From the NCBI GenBank assembly GCA_902488965.1, contig CABTYA010000006.1:1-21849 (forward strand): a stretch of 21,849 nt of DNA, in the 5' to 3' direction. Positions 6,471-14,964 of this stretch are shown piece by piece (position 1 is the stretch's first letter; each line of letters opens with the position of its first letter). Below the pieces are notes generated by a model. It ran no database searches. It was not told where the DNA came from and was given only the letters and a program-made list of their open reading frames with translations. The DNA is from an uncultured Veillonellaceae bacterium (GTDB lineage: Bacteria > Bacillota > Negativicutes > Veillonellales > Negativicoccaceae). The position numbers were made by a program, and so were the translations under genes.

Positions 6471-7823
6471 ATGGCACGATTATTCGGTACGGACGGAGTG
6501 CGCGGTATCGTCAACGATACCTTGACGCCGGAGTTGGCATTTCATTTGGGGCGGGTGGCCGCTTTGTATTTCAGTCGGCGGCATGACTCGCCGCGGTTTT
6601 TGGTGGGGCGTGATACCCGTATTTCCGGGACGATGCTGGCGGCGGCACTGGCGGCGGGAATCTGCTCGGTCGGCGGTGAAGTGGACGACGCCGGTGTCAT
6701 TCCGACGCCGGGGGTGGCCTTTTTGACCAAAGAAGGCCACTATGCGGCAGGCGTGATGATCTCCGCCTCGCACAATCCCTTCCCCGACAACGGCATCAAG
6801 TTTTTTGATGCGCAGGGGTTCAAATTGCCCGATGAAACGGAAGACGAACTGGAAGAAATGCTGCGCCAGGTATCGCCGGAGCAGGATCGGCGGCCGACGG
6901 GCGCGGAAATCGGCGTGATTACGCAGCGTCCGGACTTGGTCGAACGCTATATCGATCATGTGGCGGCGGCAGCGCCGGCACGTCTTGACGGAATGAAAAT
7001 CGTCACGGATACGGCCAACGGCGCGGCGGCGGCGGTAACGCCCCGCGTGCTCGAGCGGCTCGGCGCGACGGTCATTGCCATCGGGGCGGAGCCCGACGGG
7101 GTGAATATCAACGACGATTGCGGCTCGACGCATCCGGAACGCTTACAGGCGGCGGTCATTGCGCACGGCGCGGCGGCGGGTGTCGCCAATGACGGCGATG
7201 CGGACCGGTGTATCATGGTCGATGAACGGGGCGAACTGGTCGACGGCGATCGGATCATGTACATCTGCGGTCGGTATTTGCATGATACGGGGGCACTGCC
7301 GGACGATACGGTGGTAGCGACCGTGATGAGCAATATCGGCTTGGAAAAATCGCTGGCGAAGGAGGGAATCCGCCTGGCGCGGACCTCCGTGGGTGACCGC
7401 TATGTCCTGGCGTATATGCGCGAGCACGGCTATATGCTCGGCGGGGAGCAGTCGGGACATGTGATTTTTCTTGCCCATAATACGACGGGCGACGGTGTCA
7501 TGACCGCGGTACAGGTACTGGGCATGGCGCAGGCGCGCAAGATGTCCGTCGGAGCGTTGAGCGAGGGGCTGGTTATTTATCCGCAGCTCTTGACGAATGT
7601 CCCCGTGGGCGACAAAACGGCGTGGGAAACGGACCCCGTCGTGCAAGCGGCGATTGCCGCAGGGGAGGAAGAACTCGGCGATGACGGCCATGTACTGGTG
7701 CGGGCGTCGGGGACGGAACCCTTGGTACGCGTCATGGCGGAGGGCCCGTCGGAAGACCAGTTGAAACGCATTGTCGGGGATATCGCCGGTGCGATTGATC
7801 GCGGCACGCAAATCACAAACTGA
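6471..7823 (+). CDS. glmM: Phosphoglucosamine mutase
   Basis: GlmM (450 residues, the usual length) converts glucosamine 6-phosphate to glucosamine 1-phosphate, feeding UDP-GlcNAc, peptidoglycan and outer-membrane glycan synthesis. The N-terminus MARLFGTDGVRG is diagnostic. The phosphoserine loop ISASHNP holds the active Ser100, the metal loop DGDADR spans 241-246, and the sugar-phosphate loop RASGTEPLVRVM lies near the C-terminus. GGAGG (6460-6464) stands six bases before the ATG. It is the last gene of cdaA-cdaR-glmM. In Bacillus and Lactococcus GlmM binds and inhibits CdaA, so this operon links cell-wall precursor flux to c-di-AMP. No glmS gene or glmS ribozyme follows. Confidence 0.97.
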   Translation: MARLFGTDGVRGIVNDTLTPELAFHLGRVAALYFSRRHDSPRFLVGRDTRISGTMLAAALAAGICSVGGEVDDAGVIPTPGVAFLTKEGHYAAGVMISASHNPFPDNGIKFFDAQGFKLPDETEDELEEMLRQVSPEQDRRPTGAEIGVITQRPDLVERYIDHVAAAAPARLDGMKIVTDTANGAAAAVTPRVLERLGATVIAIGAEPDGVNINDDCGSTHPERLQAAVIAHGAAAGVANDGDADRCIMVDERGELVDGDRIMYICGRYLHDTGALPDDTVVATVMSNIGLEKSLAKEGIRLARTSVGDRYVLAYMREHGYMLGGEQSGHVIFLAHNTTGDGVMTAVQVLGMAQARKMSVGALSEGLVIYPQLLTNVPVGDKTAWETDPVVQAAIAAGEEELGDDGHVLVRASGTEPLVRVMAEGPSEDQLKRIVGDIAGAIDRGTQITN

Positions 7824-7839
7824 TGATAAGCAGCGGAGG

Positions 7840-7876
7840 CGTCCGTATGAAAGCCATTTCGTACGGGCGTTTTTTT
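7840..7876 (+). terminator. Terminator of the cdaA-cdaR-glmM unit
   Basis: A 13-bp hairpin (CGTCCGTATGAAA at 7840-7852 pairing, with two G-U pairs, to TTTCGTACGGGCG at 7857-7869; loop GCCA) is followed by seven T. It starts 17 nt after the glmM stop. This clearly separates the cell-wall/c-di-AMP unit from the recJ operon. Confidence 0.9.
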
Positions 7877-8040
7877 CATACTGAAAATAAGCGACAAGAG
7901 GCGGCAAAAACAGGTGAGTTTCATTTTCGATTCATCAAAGTGAAAATCAATCGAATCTCCCGAGGCGTGAGAAGCGGAGAATAGAAATCCGATGAAAAGA
8001 TGCTCATAATTTACCGAATCCCTGCCGGTACGTCTAGTCA

Positions 8041-8068
8041 TTGAGAATGAAAAGTGATAAGATAGAAT
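8041..8068 (+). promoter_or_regulatory. Candidate promoter of the recJ-rel-aspS operon
   Basis: TTGAGA (8041-8046), a 16-nt spacer and TAGAAT (8063-8068) give a reasonable sigma-A promoter with a start near 8075. An overlapping alternative is TAGTCA (8035-8040), 17 nt, TAAGAT (8058-8063) with an extended TGA. The element ATTGAGAATG occurs twice, at 8040-8049 and 8082-8091. The AT-rich stretch from 7877 to here shows no gene. Confidence 0.5.
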
Positions 8069-8100
8069 CAAAACTATGAGTATTGAGAATGTGAGTGAAG

Positions 8101-10113
8101 ATGAAGAAGAAATGGATATCACGGCCGATATGTGCGGCCTCGCCTGAAGTCGTACGCACGTTCGGGTTACATCCGATTGTGGCGGAGATGATGGCGGCAC
8201 GCGGCGTGACGGATTTGGCGGCGGCGGAGCGTTTTTTGCATGCGACGCTCGATGATCGCTACGATCCGTTCCTGATGAAGGGGATGACGGCGGCGGTCGA
8301 GCGGATTACGCAGGCACTGGCCGCAGAGGAGACAATCGTAGTATACGGTGACTATGATGTGGACGGGATTACGTCGACATCGGTTTTGTTGCGCTGTTTA
8401 CGTGCACTCGGCGCGCGGGCGGAGTACTATATTCCAGATCGGCAGGCCGAAGGCTACGGATTGCATGCGGGTGCACTGGAGCAGTTGGCGGCGGACGGCG
8501 CGCGGCTGGTGATTACCGTCGACTGCGGCATCAGTGCGGCGGACTTGGTGGCAGCGTTTGCCGACCGATTGGACTTTATCATTACGGATCATCACAATCC
8601 CGGTCCCGTTTTGCCGGCGGCGGTGGCGGTGCTCGATCATAAGCAGGAGGGGTGTCGCTATCCCGACAAAAATCTGGCGGGCGTCGGCATGGCGTATACG
8701 CTGTGTCGCGCGTTGTGGCGGACGCTGCGCGGGGAGGACTATACCGCGGACGTCGAACTGGTCGCGTTGGGCACGGTCGCCGACGTGGTAGCGCTGACCG
8801 ATGAAAATCGCATCTACGTACGCGAAGGGTTGCGCCGGATGGCCGATTCGCAAAATGCGGGGCTTCGGGCGTTGCTCGAGGTCTGCGGGGTGGCACCCGA
8901 TGCGGTCACGTCGGAACGGATCGGATTTTCGCTGGCGCCGCGCCTGAATGCGGCGGGGCGGATGGCGCATGCCTGTTTGGGAGTAGAACTTTTGTTGGCG
9001 GATAATCCTGAAACCGCCAAGGAGCGGGCGCAGCAGTTGTTTGATCTCAACAGTGAGCGCCAACGCCAAGAACGGGAACTGTTGGTACAGGCGCAGGAGC
9101 GGATTGCCGCGTTGGGGAGCGCAGTACATGATGCACTCGTCGTGGACGGCGAGGGCTGGCATCCGGGAATCATCGGGATCGTGGCGTCGCGCTTGGTCGA
9201 GCAGTATTATCGGCCGACGGTGATGATTGCGGTGGACGGCGACGTGGGCAAAGGCTCATGCCGAAGTATTCCGGGCTTTGATATTTTTCAGGCGCTGACC
9301 GCCTGCAAGGACCTGCTGATTCAATTCGGCGGACACAATCAGGCAGCGGGATTCTCCGTGCGCAAAGAGAATATCCCGCCGCTGCGCGAGCGTCTTGCCG
9401 CATTGGCGGCGGAAACGCTCACGCCGGAGGATAAGATCCCCGTACTCGAAGTCGAACGCGAACTTTCGCTGGCGGATATCGACACGGAATTTGTCCGTGC
9501 GATGGGGACGTTGGAGCCGTTCGGCGAGGCCAATCCCGCGCCGCTCTTCATGACGCGCGGCGCGACGCTGGCCAACGTGCGGCGTATCGGTGCGGACCGC
9601 ACCCACCTCAAACTCGAAATGCGGCAGGAGGCGGCCTCTTGCGAGGCGGTCGGCTGGGGTTACGGCGACCGTGCGAGCGAGTTGTTTGCGGGGGATCGTA
9701 TCGGGGCGGTCTATGCCCTGCAAAATAATGAGTGGCAGGGACGCACGACCGTGCAGGCGGTGTTGCGTGATATCGCACTCGAAGAGGAAGAACGGGTCGT
9801 ATTGGATCGGGATATGCTGGCGGCGCTCTATCTCAAGGTCAAGTCGCTCTTGACGGGGCGGGACTATGTCCCCGAGCAGATGGAGCGGATTTTGGCCGAG
9901 CGCCATCCGTCCTGTTCTCCGCGAGCGATCGCATTGGCCATGCGGGTGTTTACGGAACTTGGAATTGTCGCGCGCGATCGTACTGACGGCGACGAACGGT
10001 ATCGTTGGGGCGATGTGCGCGGCAAGCTGGATTTGGCGATGTCGCTGACGTATTTGCAATACAGCAAAGGGGGTGAAGGCCATGCAGGGGACGGCAGTCA
10101 ATCAGGCATTTGA
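8101..10113 (+). CDS. recJ: Single-stranded-DNA-specific 5'-3' exonuclease RecJ
   Basis: This 670-residue RecJ trims 5' single-stranded ends in recombination and base-excision or mismatch repair. The DHH phosphoesterase core has GDYDVDG (83-89), DCGIS (141-145) and TDHH (162-165). A linker helix rich in Glu, Gln and Arg (about 305-340) joins it to the DHHA1 lobe with GWHPGIIGIVASRL (352-365) and GGHNQAAGF (410-418). An OB-fold region follows, and an extra C-terminal segment of about 100 residues is typical of firmicute forms. The start is uncertain: ATG at 8101 or in-frame GTG at 8095, neither with a good Shine-Dalgarno. First gene of the long operon; its end overlaps rel by 32 bases. Confidence 0.95.
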   Translation: MKKKWISRPICAASPEVVRTFGLHPIVAEMMAARGVTDLAAAERFLHATLDDRYDPFLMKGMTAAVERITQALAAEETIVVYGDYDVDGITSTSVLLRCLRALGARAEYYIPDRQAEGYGLHAGALEQLAADGARLVITVDCGISAADLVAAFADRLDFIITDHHNPGPVLPAAVAVLDHKQEGCRYPDKNLAGVGMAYTLCRALWRTLRGEDYTADVELVALGTVADVVALTDENRIYVREGLRRMADSQNAGLRALLEVCGVAPDAVTSERIGFSLAPRLNAAGRMAHACLGVELLLADNPETAKERAQQLFDLNSERQRQERELLVQAQERIAALGSAVHDALVVDGEGWHPGIIGIVASRLVEQYYRPTVMIAVDGDVGKGSCRSIPGFDIFQALTACKDLLIQFGGHNQAAGFSVRKENIPPLRERLAALAAETLTPEDKIPVLEVERELSLADIDTEFVRAMGTLEPFGEANPAPLFMTRGATLANVRRIGADRTHLKLEMRQEAASCEAVGWGYGDRASELFAGDRIGAVYALQNNEWQGRTTVQAVLRDIALEEEERVVLDRDMLAALYLKVKSLLTGRDYVPEQMERILAERHPSCSPRAIALAMRVFTELGIVARDRTDGDERYRWGDVRGKLDLAMSLTYLQYSKGGEGHAGDGSQSGI

Positions 10114-12331
10114 TCGCGAGGCGGCGTATCGGGAACTTAAGGAGACGATCCGCGGGTACTTGCCGACGGCGGATTTCGACCGAATCGACGAGGCGTTTGA
10201 GCTGGCCGACACCGCCCATGCCGATCAAAAACGCGTATCCGGCGAGCCTTATATCATGCATCCGCTCGCGGTAGCGCAGATTATCGCCGGCTTGCAGATG
10301 GATTCGGAAGGCATCATGGCGGCGCTGCTGCACGACGTGGTGGAAGACACGGAATATACGCTGGAAGATATTACGATGTTGTTCGGCGAAGAGGTCGCGT
10401 TTTTGGTTGACGGCGTGACGAAACTCGGCAAGATCGACTATAAAACCAAGGAAGACCAACAACTGGAAAACTATCGCAAGATGATTTTGGCGATGGCGAA
10501 AGACGTCCGCGTGGTCGTCATCAAATTGGGAGACCGGCTGCACAATATGCGCACGCTGGGGGCAATGCGTCCCGACAAGCAGCAGCGAATCGCCCGCGAA
10601 ACGCTGGAGATTTTCGCACCGCTTGCGCATCGGCTGGGGATGTTTACCGTCAAGTGGGAACTCGAAGATTTGTCATTCCGCTATCTCGAGCCCGAGTGCT
10701 ATTACGACTTGGTCGAACAGCTCAAAGTCAAGCGCAAAATCCGTGAAGAAATCGTCAATCAGACGATGGACGTACTGCGCGACGCCATTACGGCGGCGGG
10801 AATCGAGTTTGAAATCACGGGACGGCCGAAACATTTTTACAGTATTTACAAGAAACTGCAAAAGGGCAATCGCGACTTGAGTCAGATTTATGATTTGTAT
10901 GCGACACGTGTCATCGTCAAGACCGTGCCTGATTGTTATGCGGTACTCGGTATCGTCCACAGTTTGTGGAAACCGCTGCCGTATCGTTTCAAGGACTATA
11001 TCGCGATGCCGAAGCCGAATATGTACCAGTCATTGCATACGACCGTCATCGGTACGGCGGGACAGCCCGTCGAAATCCAAATCCGCACGGAAGAAATGCA
11101 TCGGGTCGCCGAGTACGGTGTTGCGGCCCACTGGCGCTATAAAGAAGGAGCCGGCGGTGCGGGCAAAGGCGGCCGCGATCTTGACCAAAAAATCGGTTGG
11201 CTGCGGAAATTACTGGAGTGGCAGGATACGAGCAATCCGAAAGAGCTCGTCGATTCTCTTAAACTTGACGTCTTTGCCGACGAAGTATTCGTCTTTACCC
11301 CCAAGGGCGACGTCATTGACTTGCCGCAGGGGTCGATTCCGCTCGATTTTGCGTACCGCATTCATACCGATGTCGGCAATACATGCACGGGTGCGAAGGT
11401 CAACGGGCGGATCGTACCGATGGACTATACGCTGAAAAACGGCGATATCGTGTCCATCATTACCTCCAAGACGGGCAAACCCAGTCTGGACTGGCTCAAT
11501 ATCGTGGCGTCGTCGGAGAGCCGTGCGAAAATCCGCGGCTGGTTCAAAAAGGCCAATCGCGAGGACAATATCGCCAAGGCGAAAGATGCGCTCGAGGCGG
11601 AAGCCAAACGGATGGGCTACGACTGGAAAGTGCTGCATCAGCCGGGACGGCTCGAAACGATTGCCAAGCAGATCAATGCCGGTACGGCGGATGATTTGCT
11701 GGCGGCGACGGGATACGGCGGACTCACGGTCAACGGGATTTTGCTCAAGTTGATCGATATCGATAAAAAGGAAAAAGAAAAAAATGCGCCGCAGGTATCC
11801 AACTTGCAGGAAACGTTGGACGGTCTTAGGCTGTCCAAGCAGAAAAGCAAGAGCAACAGCGGCGTATTGGTCAAGGGCGAGCCGGGGATGCTGGTCCATA
11901 TGGCGCGTTGCTGTACGCCGGTGCCGGGCGATGCGATTGTCGGGTATATCACGCGCGGCCGCGGGGTGTCGGTGCATCGGCTCGATTGTACCAATATGAT
12001 TCATATCCAAGATCCCGAGCGACTGATCGAGGTCAGCTGGGCGTACGGAACCGATGAGACTTTTTTGGTGGAAGTCGAGATCAAGGGCAACGACCGTCCG
12101 GGACTGATGGCGGATATTTTGGCGGTTCTTTCCGAAATGAAACTGTCCATCGGCTCTGTCAATGCGGATTTGCCGCAAAATAAAGAGGCGCATATTTGGA
12201 TGGGAATACAGATCCGTGACGTGTCGCAACTGGAGTTCGTAATGACGAAAATGCGGCGGGTGCGCGATGTTTATTCCGTGCGGCGGCTGCAGGCCGGCGA
12301 TCGCGGGCAGGGGAAAGGAGAGAATCCATGA
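10082..12331 (+). CDS. relA: Bifunctional (p)ppGpp synthetase/hydrolase Rel
   Basis: This 749-residue long RSH enzyme makes (p)ppGpp from ATP and GTP/GDP on starved ribosomes and also degrades it. The HD hydrolase domain is intact (MHPLAVAQ at 59-66, LLHDVVEDT at 82-90). In the synthetase domain, GRPKHFYSIYKK (247-258), YATRVI (273-278) and YQSLHTTV (315-322) are conserved. RFKD (302-305) is the RxKD signature of bifunctional rather than synthetase-only enzymes. A TGS domain (about 400-462), a zinc-finger/RIS region with ARCCTPVPGD (608-617), and a C-terminal ACT domain (from about 660) complete it. The ATG at 10082 is chosen for the strong AAGGGGGTGA six bases upstream. It overlaps recJ and shares ATGA with dtd. 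Confidence 0.97.
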   Translation: MQGTAVNQAFDREAAYRELKETIRGYLPTADFDRIDEAFELADTAHADQKRVSGEPYIMHPLAVAQIIAGLQMDSEGIMAALLHDVVEDTEYTLEDITMLFGEEVAFLVDGVTKLGKIDYKTKEDQQLENYRKMILAMAKDVRVVVIKLGDRLHNMRTLGAMRPDKQQRIARETLEIFAPLAHRLGMFTVKWELEDLSFRYLEPECYYDLVEQLKVKRKIREEIVNQTMDVLRDAITAAGIEFEITGRPKHFYSIYKKLQKGNRDLSQIYDLYATRVIVKTVPDCYAVLGIVHSLWKPLPYRFKDYIAMPKPNMYQSLHTTVIGTAGQPVEIQIRTEEMHRVAEYGVAAHWRYKEGAGGAGKGGRDLDQKIGWLRKLLEWQDTSNPKELVDSLKLDVFADEVFVFTPKGDVIDLPQGSIPLDFAYRIHTDVGNTCTGAKVNGRIVPMDYTLKNGDIVSIITSKTGKPSLDWLNIVASSESRAKIRGWFKKANREDNIAKAKDALEAEAKRMGYDWKVLHQPGRLETIAKQINAGTADDLLAATGYGGLTVNGILLKLIDIDKKEKEKNAPQVSNLQETLDGLRLSKQKSKSNSGVLVKGEPGMLVHMARCCTPVPGDAIVGYITRGRGVSVHRLDCTNMIHIQDPERLIEVSWAYGTDETFLVEVEIKGNDRPGLMADILAVLSEMKLSIGSVNADLPQNKEAHIWMGIQIRDVSQLEFVMTKMRRVRDVYSVRRLQAGDRGQGKGENP

Positions 12332-12777
12332 GAGCGGTGGTGCAACGGACCAAATCATCCCGAGTCAGTGTCGGCGGCGAAGTCGTCGGCACGGCGGGGG
12401 CGGGATTGACAGTGCTGCTGGGGGTCGGCCAAGGAGATACCGACGAAGATGCGCGCTACATCACCCAAAAGCTGCTGCATTTGCGAATATTTGAAGACGA
12501 CGAAGGCAAGCTCAATCGCTCGCTGCTTGATGTGGGCGGTGAGATGCTGATCGTGTCGCAGTTCACGCTGTACGGCGATTGTCGCAAGGGGCGGCGGCCG
12601 GGGTTCAGCGACGCGGCACGCCCGGAAGACGCGGAGCGGCTCTACGAGGTCGTCGTGGCGGGCTGCCGCGAGGCGGGCGTCACGGTCAGTACGGGCCGGT
12701 TCCGTACGGAGATGGAAGTCGAGTTAAATAATTGGGGGCCGGTTACGCTGTTGTTGGACAGCCGGCGGCAATTTTAA
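12328..12777 (+). CDS. dtd: D-aminoacyl-tRNA deacylase
   Basis: DTD (149 residues, standard length) hydrolyses D-amino acids, and glycine mischarged on tRNA-Ala, from tRNAs and so proofreads chirality in translation. The motif SQFTLYGD (77-84) and the Gly-cisPro motif in NWGPVT (135-140, canonical form NDGPVT or NxGPVT) are both present. AAAGGAG lies upstream and the ATG overlaps the rel stop by four bases. The rel-dtd pairing is conserved across Firmicutes. The Trp before GPVT is a small departure from the common Asp but does not affect the key Gly-Pro pair. Confidence 0.96.
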   Translation: MRAVVQRTKSSRVSVGGEVVGTAGAGLTVLLGVGQGDTDEDARYITQKLLHLRIFEDDEGKLNRSLLDVGGEMLIVSQFTLYGDCRKGRRPGFSDAARPEDAERLYEVVVAGCREAGVTVSTGRFRTEMEVELNNWGPVTLLLDSRRQF

Positions 12778-12786
12778 GGAGAGCGT

Positions 12787-13428
12787 ATGAAAATTATCGC
12801 ACATACATTGGGGGCATTGGCGACGAATGCCTATATCGTAGCGGACGAGGAAACGAAAAATGCATTGATCATCGACCCCGCCGCCGAGCCGGAGGTATTG
12901 ATCGGCGAATTGGAGCGGCGCGGGTGGACACTGCGCAAGATCGTCCTGACCCACGGGCATGCCGATCATATCGGCGCACTGAACGCGCTTCGCGAGGCGT
13001 ATCCCGAGGTGAAAGTCGCCATGCATGCCGCCGACACCGAGTACCTGTCCGATCCGCGGCTCAATCTGTCGGCGTACCTGCAAGGACCGGTGACCTGCGA
13101 GCCGGCGGATACGTACGTCCGTGAGGGCGACGTCATCGAGCTTGACAGTATCCGACTGGAAGTACTGGAAACACCGGGCCACACGCCCGGCGGTATCAGT
13201 TTGTACGCGGAGGCGGAGGCGACGGTTTTTTCGGGCGATGCGCTGTTCAACGGCTCCGTCGGTCGGACGGATTTTCCGGGCGGCTCGATGGCAGTGCTGA
13301 TCGACGCCATTCGTACGAAGCTGTTGGTATTGCCGGAAGAAACGACGGTGTTGTCGGGGCATGGACCTGCCACGACCGTCGGTGAAGAAAAACAATGGAA
13401 TCCTTTTGTAGGAGGTGGCGTATGGTAA
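12787..13428 (+). CDS. MBL-fold metallo-hydrolase (glyoxalase II-like)
   Basis: This 213-residue single-domain metallo-beta-lactamase-fold hydrolase has all the metal ligands of the family: THGHADH (55-61), the His in TPGHTPGG (129-136), the Asp in FSGDALF (148-154) and the His in LSGHGP (189-194). Together these imply a binuclear zinc or iron site. It resembles the short YcbL/YqgX-type glyoxalase II-like proteins, which hydrolyse thioesters such as S-lactoylglutathione, but the true substrate is not evident and this lineage may lack glutathione. AAGGAG overlaps the dtd stop nine bases before. An MBL gene next to rel-dtd is a recurring firmicute arrangement. Its end overlaps the permease gene by seven bases. 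Confidence 0.85.
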   Translation: MKIIAHTLGALATNAYIVADEETKNALIIDPAAEPEVLIGELERRGWTLRKIVLTHGHADHIGALNALREAYPEVKVAMHAADTEYLSDPRLNLSAYLQGPVTCEPADTYVREGDVIELDSIRLEVLETPGHTPGGISLYAEAEATVFSGDALFNGSVGRTDFPGGSMAVLIDAIRTKLLVLPEETTVLSGHGPATTVGEEKQWNPFVGGGVW

Positions 13429-14480
13429 CCAAAGACGCGCAGTTCTGGCTGCGCATTACTGTGGTCGCCATCATCGCGCTCATCGTGTACATGGAGCCGT
13501 GGGTGGTGGTGCCGTTTGTACTGGCGCTGTTTTTGTCCCTGCTACTGCGTCCGTTGGCGGATGTGATCATGGACCTGGCGGCGCGAATCGGCTGGCGGAA
13601 ATTTCCGATCGATGTGGCGATTTTGCTCTCCTTTGCGGTGTTCATCATGGTTATGTACCTGATCATGCAGAGTATTTTCGTACCGTTTATCAATGAATTG
13701 CAACTGTTCATTGCCCAACTGCCGACGTTGACCGATCAAGTGATTCGGATGGTGCAGGTATTTCAGGATCGGTGGTTTGATTTTATTCCGACCGATGTGC
13801 AGCTGATGATCAAAGACCTGCTGCGGCGCGGGGCCAATTATATGGTGGAAATCGCGCAGACGAGCGTGTTGCTGCTGCTGAGCGTGACGGGGACGTTGGT
13901 CGAATTGATTGTCGTGCCGATTATCGCGTTTTATATGATGAAGTCGGGCGACCGGTTCAAAGAGGTGTTCGTCGGGCTGTTTCCGCAAGAATATCGCGGG
14001 CACTTGGACCATGTCATCAGCGAGATGCATGCGACGCTCAGTGCCTATATCCGCGGACAGCTGCTCATGTGCGCGTTGATCGCCGGATTGGTTTTCGGCG
14101 GGATGTGGTTCTTCGATGTGCCGTATCCGTTGGTTATTGCGCTTTTGGCAGGACTGATGGAACTTATTCCGATCGTCGGTCCGATTGTCGGAGCGATACC
14201 GGCGGTCTTGCTGGCCGGTACGGTCAGCTGGATGCTGGCGGCCAAAGTCCTCGTGTTTTATATCGTGGTGCAACAGCTCGAAGGACATGTGATTATGCCC
14301 AATACGATGGGCAAAGTCATCGACATTCATCCGGTGGCGATCATCGGCGGTGTACTGCTCGGCAGTGCGGTGTTGGGGATCTTCGGAATGATGCTGGCGG
14401 TGCCGGTATTGGCGGTGGTCAAGGTCTTGGCGCGACATATGTGGTATTACAATCGATATAAAAAAATCGGTGCCGAATAA
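13422..14480 (+). CDS. AI-2E family transporter (PF01594)
   Basis: This 352-residue integral membrane protein has about seven to eight hydrophobic segments: a pair near residues 9-43, one at 64-88, one at 145-172, and a C-terminal bundle from about 212 to 337. Family landmarks are AYIRGQ (208-213), the Gly/Pro-rich ELIPIVGPIVGAIPA (247-261), and QQLEGHVIMPNTMGK (284-298) followed by IHPV. The family includes TqsA, named for AI-2 export, and sodium/proton antiporters; substrates vary and the name should not be over-read. AGGAGGTGG (13410-13417) stands just before the chosen ATG at 13422, which overlaps the MBL gene. The substrate here is unknown. Confidence 0.88.
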   Translation: MVTKDAQFWLRITVVAIIALIVYMEPWVVVPFVLALFLSLLLRPLADVIMDLAARIGWRKFPIDVAILLSFAVFIMVMYLIMQSIFVPFINELQLFIAQLPTLTDQVIRMVQVFQDRWFDFIPTDVQLMIKDLLRRGANYMVEIAQTSVLLLLSVTGTLVELIVVPIIAFYMMKSGDRFKEVFVGLFPQEYRGHLDHVISEMHATLSAYIRGQLLMCALIAGLVFGGMWFFDVPYPLVIALLAGLMELIPIVGPIVGAIPAVLLAGTVSWMLAAKVLVFYIVVQQLEGHVIMPNTMGKVIDIHPVAIIGGVLLGSAVLGIFGMMLAVPVLAVVKVLARHMWYYNRYKKIGAE

Positions 14481-14493
14481 AGGGGGAAGAAGC

Positions 14494-14964
14494 ATGCGAC
14501 AAAGCAATATTATGGCGACACTGAAAGAGAAAATCAAAGAGCATAAGTACAAATTTACAACGCAGCGGCAGGATATTCTGCAGGTCTTCACCGAGAGTGA
14601 CGAAAACCACATGAGTGCGGAAGATGTCTACCGTGCGGTCAAAGAGGTCCGCCCCGACATCGGACTGGCAACGGTCTATCGGACGTTGGATTTGTTCGTC
14701 GAACTCAATTTGCTGCGCAAACTCGACTTCGGCGACGGGCGGGCTCGCTACGAGCTCTACAATCATGACGAGCCGCATTTCCATCATCACCTGATTTGCC
14801 TTAATTGCGGTGTGATTCGGGAATTTCGTCACGATATGCTCGAGCCGCTGGAAAAGATGATCATGGCGGAAGATCAGTTTGAAGTGGTCGATCATGTACT
14901 GAAGTTTTACGGATATTGCGGTGAATGTCGCCGCAAACGTGCCGAACGGGCGCAACGTGACTGA
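14494..14964 (+). CDS. fur: Fur-family metalloregulator
   Basis: This 156-residue cytoplasmic repressor has an N-terminal winged helix with recognition region IGLATVYRTLDLF (56-68) and a dimerisation domain. HFHHHLICLNCG (95-106) supplies regulatory-metal histidines. Structural zinc would be held by two CxxC pairs, Cys102/Cys105 and Cys142/Cys145. Features fit Fur best; Zur or PerR cannot be excluded from sequence alone. The ATG at 14494 has AGGGGG seven bases upstream and is preferred over one 24 bases earlier inside the permease gene. It lies 13 nt after the permease stop and overlaps hemZ by eight bases, coupling iron sensing to haem synthesis. I saw no Fur box immediately upstream, so autoregulation is not evident. 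Confidence 0.88.
   Translation: MRQSNIMATLKEKIKEHKYKFTTQRQDILQVFTESDENHMSAEDVYRAVKEVRPDIGLATVYRTLDLFVELNLLRKLDFGDGRARYELYNHDEPHFHHHLICLNCGVIREFRHDMLEPLEKMIMAEDQFEVVDHVLKFYGYCGECRRKRAERAQRD

Noticed and set aside
7877..8034. Imperfect inverted repeats (GATTC/GAATC, ATTTTC/GAAAAT) upstream of recJ as a possible Fur or other operator
   Set aside because: They do not match a Fur box, are short and AT-rich, and could easily arise by chance.
11210..12358. A 382-codon minus-strand frame opposite the 3' half of rel
   Set aside because: Rel domains (TGS, RIS, ACT) are intact on the plus strand; the antisense frame has no recognisable motif.
13542..14612. A 356-codon His/Gln/Arg-rich minus-strand frame opposite the AI-2E permease gene
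   Set aside because: The composition is the complement of hydrophobic membrane codons, a common artefact; no start signal.
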